Below the pieces are notes generated by a model, which saw only the letters and a list, made by a program, of their open reading frames with translations, had not been told where the DNA came from and did not search any database. This document shows, piece by piece, positions 1 to 8,519 of a stretch of 64,000 nt of DNA. The DNA is from an uncultured Lachnospiraceae bacterium (GTDB taxonomy: Bacteria; Bacillota; Clostridia; Lachnospirales; Lachnospiraceae), in contig CAJTTI010000009.1 of NCBI GenBank assembly GCA_910579225.1, positions 52,381 through 116,380 on the forward strand. The letters run 5' to 3'. Every line of letters starts with the position of its first letter. Within the stretch, counting starts at the first letter, position 1. The translations under genes were made by a program, and so were the position numbers.

Positions 1-74
1 TTCTTTGCAATTGTGCTTTTTCCCGCACCTGCCGGTCCGTCAATCGCCACACTGTAACCTGTTTTTCCCTGCAT
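1..74 (-). CDS. cmk: Cytidylate kinase, N-terminal fragment
   Basis: Only the first 24 codons lie in the window; the gene continues past base 1. The translation opens with a nucleotide-binding P-loop, AIDGPAGAGKSTIAK, which is the characteristic start of cytidylate kinase, the enzyme that phosphorylates CMP and dCMP in the cytoplasm. The ATG is preceded by GGAGG seven bases upstream. It follows the flavoprotein gene on the same strand after a 15-bp gap, a gene order seen in many Clostridia, so the two are probably co-transcribed. The call rests on the P-loop context only; another small P-loop kinase is possible but less likely. Confidence 0.85.
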   Translation of the reverse strand, partial: MQGKTGYSVAIDGPAGAGKSTIAK

Positions 75-89
75 CTGAACCTCCATGAT

Positions 90-1319
90 TTAAGTTCTTT
101 TCACGTGTTCTGCAGCCGCCACGGCTGTCGACCAGGCAATCTGCAGATTAAATCCTCCCGTCAATGCGTCCAGATCCAGAACTTCTCCGATAAAACAGAG
201 TCCCGGAACTTTCTTTGACTCCATGGTAGCCGGATCAATTTCCTTCACAGACACACCGCCCTTTGTAATCACTGCTTCATTATACCCTCTTAACCCCTCA
301 ATGGTCAATTCCAGTTCTTTCATATTCCGTAAAAAACGCTGCCGCTCTTCTCTGGTTATCTCATTCACCCTCTTTTCCGGACTGATTCCACTCAGACGAA
401 TCATCACGGGCGTCAGCTTAGAAGGGAAGAAAGCAGATGCCACATTTCCGAACTTTTTATTCTTGCCACAGTCAAACTCTCTGAGAATCCGGGCGTCCAG
501 CTGTTCTTCTGACAGAGCAGGTTTCAGATCCAAAACAAGCTTCAGTTCTTTTTTCTGCAGCTTCTTTCCACATATACTGCTGGCTGTCAATACCACCGGG
601 CCGCTGACTCCGAAATGCGTGAACAAAAGTTCGCCAAAATCTTCCCACAGCAGTTTCTTTCCGTCCATAATCTTGACAGAGACGTTTTTCAGCGCCAGGC
701 CCTGCAGTTCTTTTATGAAATCCTCTTTCATATTAAAAGGAACCAGTGACGGATAAAGGTCTGTTACTTCTAATCCCAGTTCCCTGGCAAAACGATACCC
801 ATCTCCCGTGGAGCCGGTACTCTCATAAGAGATCCCTCCCGTGGACACAAACACTCTATCTGCCTTATGAACGCTTCCGTCCTCCATCTGCAGGCAGAAT
901 ACTTCTCCTTCTTTGCAGAGGCGCATCACCCGACTATTCAGATGCACCCGCACGCCTGCTTCCCTCATGGCGCGTTTTAAAGTGTCCAATACATCTGCCG
1001 ACCGGTCGGACAACGGAAATACCCGGTTTCCCCGTTCCACTTTTAGACGCAGACCCTTTTTTTCAAAAAAATTCATGGTATCTTGGTTTGTAAAACCATA
1101 AAATGCACTGTAAAGGAACTTTGCATTGCTCTTTACGCTTCCCAGCAAATCTTCCATATCGCAGGCATTGGTCAGATTGCACCTGCCTTTTCCTGTAATA
1201 TACAGTTTCTTTCCGAGCTTTTCATTTTGCTCATACAAATCTACGGTTATGCCTTTTCCTGCTGCGAACACAGAAGCCATCATTCCTGCCGCTCCCCCGC
1301 CGATGATCGCCAAACGCAT
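90..1319 (-). CDS. NAD(P)/FAD-dependent oxidoreductase, BaiN/HI0933 family
   Basis: The 409-residue protein begins with a Rossmann dinucleotide-binding motif (IIGGGAAGMMAS, about residues 5-16) and ends with the family signature around TGGFNLQIAW, where FAD contacts are completed. Members of this family are cytoplasmic flavoproteins; BaiN of Clostridium scindens was linked to bile-acid 7-dehydroxylation, but most homologues, including those next to cmk as here, have no established substrate. The ATG has a strong AGGAGG seven bases upstream. Length is normal for the family. I would not infer bile-acid activity from sequence alone: the cmk neighbourhood suggests a conserved housekeeping role. 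Confidence 0.85.
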   Translation of the reverse strand: MRLAIIGGGAAGMMASVFAAGKGITVDLYEQNEKLGKKLYITGKGRCNLTNACDMEDLLGSVKSNAKFLYSAFYGFTNQDTMNFFEKKGLRLKVERGNRVFPLSDRSADVLDTLKRAMREAGVRVHLNSRVMRLCKEGEVFCLQMEDGSVHKADRVFVSTGGISYESTGSTGDGYRFARELGLEVTDLYPSLVPFNMKEDFIKELQGLALKNVSVKIMDGKKLLWEDFGELLFTHFGVSGPVVLTASSICGKKLQKKELKLVLDLKPALSEEQLDARILREFDCGKNKKFGNVASAFFPSKLTPVMIRLSGISPEKRVNEITREERQRFLRNMKELELTIEGLRGYNEAVITKGGVSVKEIDPATMESKKVPGLCFIGEVLDLDALTGGFNLQIAWSTAVAAAEHVKRT

Positions 1320-1360
1320 TGTATTTCCTCCTGACTTTTACGAATCCATTGCATTTTTAC

Positions 1361-1366
1361 ATTATA
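1361..1366 (-). promoter_or_regulatory. Probable -10 element of the flavoprotein-cmk unit
   Basis: A perfect TATAAT on the minus strand lies 42 bases upstream of the flavoprotein ATG. I cannot find a good -35 hexamer at 17 bases, so this is a weaker prediction than the other promoters in the window. The rest of the gap up to the upstream hairpin shows no convincing gene. Confidence 0.35.
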
Positions 1367-1498
1367 TCGCATTTTCTGGACAAATGGAACCGCCTTTCCT
1401 GGTCTGGCTGCTCTCGGGCAGCATTTCTCTTCTGATCACCAAAATCCCCGGACTGCACTGGAAAACATGCACAACATGCCTGAAGCTGCAGAATACAA

Positions 1499-1546
1499 AT
1501 ATAAGCATTGCCTTCATTAAAGAGATTCCAAAGGCAATGCTTATAT
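1499..1546 (-). terminator. Long perfect hairpin after the symporter gene
   Basis: Sixteen bases (ATATAAGCATTGCCTT) are repeated in exact inverse order around a 16-base loop, starting 16 bases beyond the symporter stop codon. Its position suggests transcription termination or 3'-end protection of the lacZ-symporter mRNA. The stem is AT-rich and the downstream U tract is poor, so it is not a textbook intrinsic terminator. Confidence 0.55.
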
Positions 1547-1562
1547 GAATGTTCATCGTCTC

Positions 1563-2930
1563 TTATTCCATCTGCTGCTTTATCCTGGCATTGGTTTCTT
1601 CCACATTCATCCGTGACAGAATGAGTGTAATCACAAAATTGATAAGCATCGGAATCCACAGGTACATAAAGTAAAGCATCTGCATACAGGACTCCGGCTG
1701 TACTGCCATAGATTTGTCAAATCCACTGGCTGCGAGCATCCAGCCTGCAATTGCCGTTCCCAGACCTCCCCCCAGTTTAACTCCAAGCGAAGTGCAGGAA
1801 TACATGGTTCCATCTACCCTTTTATGTCTGGTCAGCCAGGTATATTCTGAGCAGGATGCAATCACTGCATTCATGTCTCCCTGCCAGGGCCCCTGTCCCA
1901 GTGCTGCTATTCCTGTGAAAAGAAGCATCAAAGGCACACTTCCCAGATATCCTGCCACCACCACCAGGGCCCGTCCGAGAGTTCCCAGCATATATCCTCT
2001 CAGATTCAGACGATACATCCCTTTCCATCTGGCTACCAGTGCAGGTGTGAAAATCAGCGCCGCAATCAGCGGAATATTAATCGCCCAGGAAAATACTCCA
2101 TAGAGATTTTCATTTTTCAAAACATAGGTCATATAATAGATTCCCATATTCAGCATGGCGCCATATACCTGCTGCAAAATATACACAGCACAAATCATCA
2201 GGTAAAATTTGTTGGAAACCAGCAGCCGTGCAGCTGTAACTAACCCGTATTTTTCTTCCGGGTACTGCTCCTGCCTTTCTGCCGCTTCATTTAATTCTGT
2301 TTCTGAAAGTTCTTTTACAGACAATACAGAGATTGTGTTAACCACCAGTCCAATCAGGGAATAAACAATGGCAACATTTCGCCAACCGACCGCCCCTCCT
2401 CCCATGGCTGCAACTGCACGAAGAGTAACCGACTGAATAAGAAGGCTTGTGGCAAATGCAAAGATAAACCGGTAGGAGCCCATCTGAACCCGCTCCTTAC
2501 TATTCTTTGTTACAAGTGCGGTAAGTGCAGAATAGGCAATATTGTTTGCCGTATAAAATACCGCGTTTAACAGGGTGTATGCAATAAAGAACCAGGCATA
2601 CTGAGAAGTTCTTCCCATATTCACAGGAATCGCGAAGATCGCTGCCAGTGTAGCTGCACAGCCAATGTACGCATACAGCATCCATGGCCTGGCTTTTCCA
2701 AGCCTGGTCTTCGTCTTGTCAATCATTGCCCCAAAGAAAATATCCGTGATTCCGTCAAACAACTTGGACATGGCAATCAGCGTACCTACAACTCCTGGAT
2801 GAAGTCCAACCGTATTGGTCAGATAAATCATAACAAAGGAGGATAAGAATGCATATACGACATTACCTGCAATATCTCCGGAACCATATCCCACTTTGTT
2901 GTACCATTTTAAATATGTTTTTTCCTGCAT
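1563..2930 (-). CDS. GPH-family sugar:cation symporter (MFS)
   Basis: This 455-residue protein is mostly hydrophobic, with about twelve predicted membrane segments. The N-terminal third carries the glycoside-pentoside-hexuronide (GPH) signature around DGITDIFFGAMIDKTKTRLG, as in melibiose (MelB) and lactose (LacS) carriers. It should import a galactoside or related glycoside with a cation across the cytoplasmic membrane. It lies 101 bp downstream of a GH2 beta-galactosidase on the same strand, with its own AAAGGAG ribosome site, so import and hydrolysis are probably co-expressed. There is no C-terminal EIIA-like domain as in LacS. The exact sugar cannot be read from sequence. Confidence 0.85.
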   Translation of the reverse strand: MQEKTYLKWYNKVGYGSGDIAGNVVYAFLSSFVMIYLTNTVGLHPGVVGTLIAMSKLFDGITDIFFGAMIDKTKTRLGKARPWMLYAYIGCAATLAAIFAIPVNMGRTSQYAWFFIAYTLLNAVFYTANNIAYSALTALVTKNSKERVQMGSYRFIFAFATSLLIQSVTLRAVAAMGGGAVGWRNVAIVYSLIGLVVNTISVLSVKELSETELNEAAERQEQYPEEKYGLVTAARLLVSNKFYLMICAVYILQQVYGAMLNMGIYYMTYVLKNENLYGVFSWAINIPLIAALIFTPALVARWKGMYRLNLRGYMLGTLGRALVVVAGYLGSVPLMLLFTGIAALGQGPWQGDMNAVIASCSEYTWLTRHKRVDGTMYSCTSLGVKLGGGLGTAIAGWMLAASGFDKSMAVQPESCMQMLYFMYLWIPMLINFVITLILSRMNVEETNARIKQQME

Positions 2931-3031
2931 AAACTATGCGCTCCTTTCTATCTGTACATTCTGCACATGCCGGATTCCGTTCCGGATTGATGCATGCATG
3001 GATATCCACATCTGCAGATTGTATTCCTGAT

Positions 3032-6000
3032 TTATTTCTTCACAAACGGTACAAGTTTTATAGAAAATAAAAATGATTCATCATCAAAGCGATACGGTTC
3101 CAGAACCTCTGGTCCGCAGCTGTTGGAGCCAATTCCATTTTGTGCATAGTCCAGGCACAAAACAGTGCTCCCCGACGGTCTCAGTTCATAATGATGCGCT
3201 TTTTTCTCCAGTTCTTCCTGTGTATAGACAGATGCATGGAAAGAAAAAGTCTGATCGGATACGGCTGTCAGGCCCAAACTGTTATCACACAGCGTAACAT
3301 AATCACAGTCCATATGACTTCCATTTTCCTGCGGATAGATATAGTCCTCTTGCATATCTGCAACCAGGCCATGATACAATCCATGGCAGGATGCCCTGTG
3401 TTTGTCCCGGTAGCTTTCATAAGGTCCCATACCATAGTAAGATACCTGATCAAAGCTTTCGTTCAGGAACAGACGGAGTCCAAACCGTGGAAGCTCCGGA
3501 TATTCCGGATTGCGATGCACCTGGAGAGAAACGCCGATTCTTCCATGGCAATCGATGGTCCAGACTGCATCCACGCTCATCATAGGCTGCACAGAAGCTG
3601 CTGCCAGGGAAATACGGCTGAAAAGCTTTACAGATACTCCCTCTTCTAAAATTCTGGTTCCATATGCCCTGGCATAAGCCTGATCATACCGGGCCCGCTT
3701 CCACTCCTCACGGATATATCTGTCGTTATCTGTGGGAGCTCTCCAGAGGTTCAGCTCCAAAGGCTGGTCCAGATATTCTCTTCCTCCATAATTCAACCGA
3801 GAAAATAATCCGGTTCTCTTGTCATAAGTATATATAAAGTCCCGTCCTTTAACGGTCACCTCCACATCTGTCTCCTCTGTTGTCATCGGCGGCAGCGCTT
3901 CAGATGCCGAAGCACTGATTCCTTTCAGAAGTTCCACAGCAATCTGATTTCTGTTGTCTTTTGTATGGAGCAGTATCTCTTCATAACCCAGGACATGTCC
4001 GGCCGGAACCAGCGCTTCTTCTCTCTTTAAATAATAGATAAGTTTCAGATAAGTCCTGCCGTATGTGGGAATATGTATCTGCAGGCAGACGCTTCCGGTC
4101 TGTCCCGGCGCGGCAGATACAGGAGGAATCACCCCTGTCTCCTGACAGACACCATCACAGTTAACTTCATAATGAATCTCCGCATAATCTTTCAAATCTG
4201 TAAAATCCATATAATTTCTGACTGTCAGTTTCTGTGTATCCTGTTCGAAAGAAACCACTCTGACCGGGCGGTATACATTCCTGTATTCCAGAAGTCCGGT
4301 ATGCGGCGTCCGGTCCGGATACACAAGACCATCCATACAGAAATTCCCGTCGTGAAGAATCTCCCCGTGATCCCCGCCGTAATGGTAGACGGCCTTTCCT
4401 TCCGGTGTCCTGCCATGAAAGACGGCGTGATCACACCATTCCCATACAAACCCGCCGCACATTTCATCATGAGCCTGAAACAGTTCAAAATAGTCTTCCA
4501 GATCTCCCGGACCGTTGCCCATGGAATGGCAGTATTCACAGAGAATGCATGGTTTTTTCGGTTCATGAGCCACATAGTCTTTTAACTCTTCTATAGACGG
4601 ATACATCCTGCTGTACAGATCCAGGCAGGAATAATCATATTGTATCCCGCTCTTTTTGTATCTTGCACTTTCATAATGCGTCAGTCTGGAATCGTCATAT
4701 TCTTTCGTCCACCTGAGCGCCTTTTCAAAATTGCAGCCGAAAGCACTTTCGTTGCCCATGGACCAGATGACAACGCAGGGCCTGTTTTTATCCCTCTCTA
4801 CCATCAGTTGTACCCGATCCAGAATGGATGCTTCCCACTGAGGATGGTCGGCAATCGGTTCGTTCCAGTGATTGAATTTGTTGGCGTCGCTGTTATCTTT
4901 ATAATAAATCTCCGTCGGTCCATGACTTTCCACATCTGCCTCGTCAATTACCAGAAAGCCGTATTTGTCGCACAGCTGCAGAAAAACCGGCGCATTGGGA
5001 TAATGACTTGCCCGGATGGCATTAAAATTATGACGCTTCATAAGCGTCAGATCTTCCATCATCTGTTCCATGCAGACCGAAGGTCCTGTGACCGGATCTG
5101 AATCATGACGGTTGACTCCACGGAAAATAATCTTTTTCCCATTTAAACAGACTGCATTGTCTGTAATATGAATCTTCCGCAGTCCTATATGGTCTACAAT
5201 CACCTCCGCGTCTGTATCCAACACCAATGTATAGAGATAAGGAGTCTCTGTATTCCACGGAACCGGATCCGGAATCCTCAGACACAGACAGCCGCCGTCC
5301 TGACAGCTGACCGTATCAATCAACCTGTTCTCTGCATCATAGACAGTTGCCGCCGTGGGAACAATATCCTGAAAATATTGCATTTCAATGGTTATATCCG
5401 CTGTCTTCTTTTCAATTGTAGTCTTCACAAAATAATCCCGGATAGCCTGGGCCGGCCTTTTCAGCAGATACACGTCCCGGAAAATACCACTCATACGGAA
5501 TTTATCCTGATCTTCCAGGTAACTTCCGTCACACCATTTCAGAACCAGGACCGCCAGCCGGTTCATCCCTTCTGTCACCACATCGCTGATATCAAATTCA
5601 CTGGTGCAGTGGGACACCTGACTGTAGCCAATATAAGTCCCGTTCAACCACACATAAAAACAGGAATCCACACCTTCGAAGTTCAGATAGGTTTTCGGCG
5701 CCTTTTTGTCTCTCTGATAACAGAATTCATGTATATAGGTGCCACATGGATTATCCTGTGGTACATAAGGCGGATCAAAGGGAAACGGATATCGTATATT
5801 CGTATATTGATGGGAATCATAACCTGACATCTGCCATACTCCCGGCACCCTGATCCGATCATAAGACGAAACGTCAAAACCAGTCTTATAAAATGCGTCA
5901 TTCAGTTCATAGATGCTCCCGTAATAGCGAAATCTCCATTCCCCATTCAGTATCTGCATCCGATCGGAATCTTCTCTTTGTTCCACAAGGGTGTCCATTC

Positions 6001-6088
6001 GTACCGATGCCGGAATATAATAGGATCTGGCTGGCATGGTATATTCATGAAGCACATGCAAATTTTCATAATGTCTTGGTACAACCAT
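3032..6088 (-). CDS. lacZ: Beta-galactosidase, glycoside hydrolase family 2
   Basis: The 1018-residue protein has the full five-domain length of LacZ-type GH2 enzymes. The acid/base motif IWSMGNES places the catalytic glutamate at about residue 447, and the nucleophile motif CILCEYCHSMGNG at about residue 518. The sugar-binding jelly roll (about 45-210), the catalytic barrel from about 320 and a C-terminal beta-galactosidase small-chain domain follow in the usual order. There is no signal peptide, so it is cytoplasmic and hydrolyses galactosides brought in by the symporter downstream. A strong promoter precedes it, and a divergent AraC-family gene is the likely regulator. Other GH2 activities are less likely given the LacZ-like motif spacing. 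Confidence 0.92.
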   Translation of the reverse strand: MVVPRHYENLHVLHEYTMPARSYYIPASVRMDTLVEQREDSDRMQILNGEWRFRYYGSIYELNDAFYKTGFDVSSYDRIRVPGVWQMSGYDSHQYTNIRYPFPFDPPYVPQDNPCGTYIHEFCYQRDKKAPKTYLNFEGVDSCFYVWLNGTYIGYSQVSHCTSEFDISDVVTEGMNRLAVLVLKWCDGSYLEDQDKFRMSGIFRDVYLLKRPAQAIRDYFVKTTIEKKTADITIEMQYFQDIVPTAATVYDAENRLIDTVSCQDGGCLCLRIPDPVPWNTETPYLYTLVLDTDAEVIVDHIGLRKIHITDNAVCLNGKKIIFRGVNRHDSDPVTGPSVCMEQMMEDLTLMKRHNFNAIRASHYPNAPVFLQLCDKYGFLVIDEADVESHGPTEIYYKDNSDANKFNHWNEPIADHPQWEASILDRVQLMVERDKNRPCVVIWSMGNESAFGCNFEKALRWTKEYDDSRLTHYESARYKKSGIQYDYSCLDLYSRMYPSIEELKDYVAHEPKKPCILCEYCHSMGNGPGDLEDYFELFQAHDEMCGGFVWEWCDHAVFHGRTPEGKAVYHYGGDHGEILHDGNFCMDGLVYPDRTPHTGLLEYRNVYRPVRVVSFEQDTQKLTVRNYMDFTDLKDYAEIHYEVNCDGVCQETGVIPPVSAAPGQTGSVCLQIHIPTYGRTYLKLIYYLKREEALVPAGHVLGYEEILLHTKDNRNQIAVELLKGISASASEALPPMTTEETDVEVTVKGRDFIYTYDKRTGLFSRLNYGGREYLDQPLELNLWRAPTDNDRYIREEWKRARYDQAYARAYGTRILEEGVSVKLFSRISLAAASVQPMMSVDAVWTIDCHGRIGVSLQVHRNPEYPELPRFGLRLFLNESFDQVSYYGMGPYESYRDKHRASCHGLYHGLVADMQEDYIYPQENGSHMDCDYVTLCDNSLGLTAVSDQTFSFHASVYTQEELEKKAHHYELRPSGSTVLCLDYAQNGIGSNSCGPEVLEPYRFDDESFLFSIKLVPFVKK

Positions 6089-6141
6089 ATGATAAACCTC
6101 CTGTTTTATTTTTCACGTTCCTGTTCTTTTACTATGATAAA

Positions 6142-6170
6142 ATTATAGAGAAAAACCACAAAAATGTCCA
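6142..6170 (-). promoter_or_regulatory. Promoter of the lacZ-symporter operon
   Basis: On the minus strand TGGACA (6170-6165) and a perfect TATAAT (6147-6142) are separated by 17 bp. Transcription would start near 6135, giving a leader of about 47 bases before the lacZ ATG. A 10-bp palindrome overlaps the -35 element. Confidence 0.75.
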
Positions 6171-6175
6171 TGGAC
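6166..6175. promoter_or_regulatory. Palindrome overlapping the lacZ -35 box (operator candidate)
   Basis: GTCCATGGAC is a perfect 10-bp palindrome lying over the lacZ -35 hexamer and 6 bp from the -35 of the divergent AraC gene. It could be a binding site for the AraC-type regulator or for a global repressor; a chance palindrome of this length is possible. Confidence 0.4.
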
Positions 6176-6180
6176 TCCAT

Positions 6181-6209
6181 TAGACAAAGTATGCACAAAA
6201 TGATACAAT
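6181..6209 (+). promoter_or_regulatory. Promoter of the divergent AraC-family gene
   Basis: TAGACA (6181-6186), a 17-bp spacer and TACAAT (6204-6209) form a good vegetative promoter. Transcription would start near 6216, downstream of an in-frame ATG at 6211, which supports the later ATG at 6238 as the true start. Confidence 0.65.
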
Positions 6210-6237
6210 AATGGAAAACCGCAGAAAGGAGCGCACT

Positions 6238-7131
6238 ATGTACATTAATTCCGCCTATCTGAACCGTTCCGTCGTAGATTTCAAAGACAAAAGCAGACCT
6301 CTCATTGTAGGAAGCTGCGGAACTTATCATCTGTACACCAGACCACGCCTCCCCACACACAGGCCACGGGGAAGATGGGATTTTCAGTTATTGTATATTG
6401 CATCCGGAAAAGCGCATTTTTACTTTGACAAAAGTGAAAAAGACACTATAGTAACCGCCGGTCATATGGTGCTCTACTATCCAAAAGAACCCCAGCGCTA
6501 TGTGTACTATGGGGATGACCAGACGGAAGTGTATTGGGTTCATTTTACGGGAAACAATGTGAAAAATATTCTTCGGCACTATGGAATTACCGATGCCATG
6601 CGGGTGATCCCCGCCGGAACTTCGTTTGAATATACGAAAATTTTCAAACAGATGATACAGGAACTCCAGAGATGTCAGACGCATTATCCGGAGCTTCTGA
6701 CTCTGCTACTTTTACAGCTTCTGATTCAGATACACAGGCAGCTTGGCCGGGAGCACAAGCGAAAAGATGCCTATCTGCAGGCAGAAATGGAGACTGCCAT
6801 ACAATTTTTCAATGACAATTATAATACGGAAATCAGTATTGAAGAATATGCGGCTTCCCGGGGAATGAGTGTCAGCTGGTTTATACGCAATTTCAAACAA
6901 TATGCCCATACCACACCCATGCAGTACCTTATGGAACGGCGCATGACCAATGCACAGATGCTTTTAGAAACCACCAGTTACAACATCACAGAGATTGGAA
7001 ATCTTGTAGGATATGAAAATCCTCTGTATTTCAGCCGGATTTTCCGAAAGCAGAAAGGTATGTCTCCCTCAGAATACCGCAGGCATGGTGGCATTGCCGA
7101 CCGCTCAGACACTTCTCTTCTGCAAAAATGA
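6238..7131 (+). CDS. AraC-family transcriptional regulator
   Basis: The 297-residue protein has an N-terminal cupin-like effector-binding domain (about residues 20-150, with runs such as HFYFDKS typical of AraC sugar sensors) and a C-terminal pair of helix-turn-helix motifs (about 190-285, ending in the conserved GYENPLYFSRIFRKQKGMSPSEYR). It is divergent from the lacZ-symporter operon and is the obvious candidate to activate it in response to a galactoside. I chose the ATG at 6238, eight bases after AAAGGAG; an upstream in-frame ATG precedes the predicted transcription start. A bidirectional terminator follows the gene. Confidence 0.88.
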   Translation: MYINSAYLNRSVVDFKDKSRPLIVGSCGTYHLYTRPRLPTHRPRGRWDFQLLYIASGKAHFYFDKSEKDTIVTAGHMVLYYPKEPQRYVYYGDDQTEVYWVHFTGNNVKNILRHYGITDAMRVIPAGTSFEYTKIFKQMIQELQRCQTHYPELLTLLLLQLLIQIHRQLGREHKRKDAYLQAEMETAIQFFNDNYNTEISIEEYAASRGMSVSWFIRNFKQYAHTTPMQYLMERRMTNAQMLLETTSYNITEIGNLVGYENPLYFSRIFRKQKGMSPSEYRRHGGIADRSDTSLLQK

Positions 7132-7151
7132 GAAAGGCCAGGAAAAGAAAA

Positions 7152-7187
7152 GCCGCCGCAGGATTCAGATTTCTGATATCCGGCGGC
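7152..7187. terminator. Bidirectional terminator between the AraC and slipin genes
   Basis: GCCGCCG and CGGCGGC pair around an inner TCAGA/TCTGA stem. A U-rich tail (TTTTCTTTT) follows on the minus strand and a shorter one on the plus strand, so it can serve both converging genes. Confidence 0.75.
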
Positions 7188-7207
7188 AGCTCCTTTAACG
7201 CTGTTTC

Positions 7208-8326
7208 TTAAGATGCCTTCGTCTCCCTGGGAAGTGCAAGCCCTGCAAGCTGTTCCAGAAGATTCCCCGCTCCATTCAAAGAGATCGAACCCACCTTGTC
7301 GCAGATGCGCTCCAGATACTCCAACTCTTTCAGCCGATAGAGGATTTGATTCTCTTCCATCAGTTTTGCAGTGTTCAAAAGACTTCTGGTGGAGGCCACT
7401 TCCTCCCTGCGCGTGATCACATTGGCCTGGGCTTTCTTTTCAGCTACCAGGACCGTGTTCATAATGTCCCGAATCTCTCCGGGCAGGATAATATCCTTGA
7501 TCCCCACATCCAAGATTTCCACACAATATTCTTTCTGCAGTGCTTTGATCTGCTCGTACAGAAAGCGTCCGATCTCTTCTTTTTGCACCAACAATTCATC
7601 CAGTCGGTACTGCCCTACATATTCCCGTACCAGAAGCTGAATCTTTGTGTACAGAAGTTTTCCCGAACCTTCTATCTTCTGCACCAGTGACAGCGGATCT
7701 GTGATCCGGTAGCTGCACAAAATATTCAGACGGATTCCTACTTTGTCAGAAGTCAGGATCTCCTGTCCGGAAATATCAAGCTGTTGTATTTTCAGATTAA
7801 AAATCTTGCATGATACCTCATGAGCATAGACCCAGTAATAATAAGTTCCACAGCCAAGCTGTTCCTTATACTGGCAGTCTATATACAAAAGTCCTGTCTC
7901 ACCATCGTTTATGACCACCTTTTTGTACAGTCTCGGCGGAAGGAAATTCCGGTACATGGACGGAACCTGCTCTTCTGTAATCAGCGTGCCGGTTACATCA
8001 ATCAGACGAATCTCATTGGTCTCATATACATTCCAGTACAACGACTCTCCTCCCATAAGTACCTGATGATACATACCATTCACCATGTGCATACCTATGC
8101 AGTGATCGGGAATCTGTACCCTCATTACCCGGCCGGCAAATTCCGGATGCTTCATCAGAACTTCCACCGGAAGTCCCTGTGTATCCACCTTTCCGATCAT
8201 AGATACAATCTTAAGCTCATACCCAAGCCGGGAGAACAGATTATATTTTCCGGCAAACAACAACTGTTTCAGAACGCCGTTCTTCATCAGATACCCGCAT
8301 TCCTGTTCTTTGATTATGTATCTCAT
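7208..8326 (-). CDS. SPFH-domain (slipin/stomatin-like) protein
   Basis: The 372-residue protein contains an SPFH/Band-7 region from about residue 110 to 290, including the typical stretch around YRITDPLSLVQKI and a C-terminal helical segment with a conserved turn near ILPGEIRDIMN. Such proteins form membrane-associated oligomers and scaffolds, but no specific partner is visible. No strong N-terminal membrane helix is present, which is unusual for a slipin. The ATG at 8326 has AAGGAGGT seven bases upstream; the frame stays open 264 bp further, but that stretch lacks a ribosome site and runs into the structured RNA, so I exclude it. Confidence 0.8.
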   Translation of the reverse strand: MRYIIKEQECGYLMKNGVLKQLLFAGKYNLFSRLGYELKIVSMIGKVDTQGLPVEVLMKHPEFAGRVMRVQIPDHCIGMHMVNGMYHQVLMGGESLYWNVYETNEIRLIDVTGTLITEEQVPSMYRNFLPPRLYKKVVINDGETGLLYIDCQYKEQLGCGTYYYWVYAHEVSCKIFNLKIQQLDISGQEILTSDKVGIRLNILCSYRITDPLSLVQKIEGSGKLLYTKIQLLVREYVGQYRLDELLVQKEEIGRFLYEQIKALQKEYCVEILDVGIKDIILPGEIRDIMNTVLVAEKKAQANVITRREEVASTRSLLNTAKLMEENQILYRLKELEYLERICDKVGSISLNGAGNLLEQLAGLALPRETKAS

Positions 8327-8519
8327 CTTAATACCTCCTTCTTTTTCTTCCCATCCTTTTGAAAATGGAAGTACATGTGCTTTTCCCACCGCAAAAACGG
8401 GGAAACCCCTTGAGGGGATACGGTTCCGCCGAGGACCTTTGTCATTCTTCGCCGGCTGTCTGCGGAACAGATTCTCCGGTATCCGGGCGCCTGCTGCCTT
8501 TTTTACGGCTGAAAGATTC
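8327..8519 (-). other. Gene-free leader between the structured RNA and the slipin gene
   Basis: This stretch contains no convincing gene on either strand. A short G4/C4 hairpin at about 8399-8416, followed on the minus strand by GTTTTTG, is the only terminator-like element between the structured RNA and the slipin ATG and it is weak. The RNA could therefore be the 5' part of the slipin transcript or an independent transcript. Confidence 0.4.
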
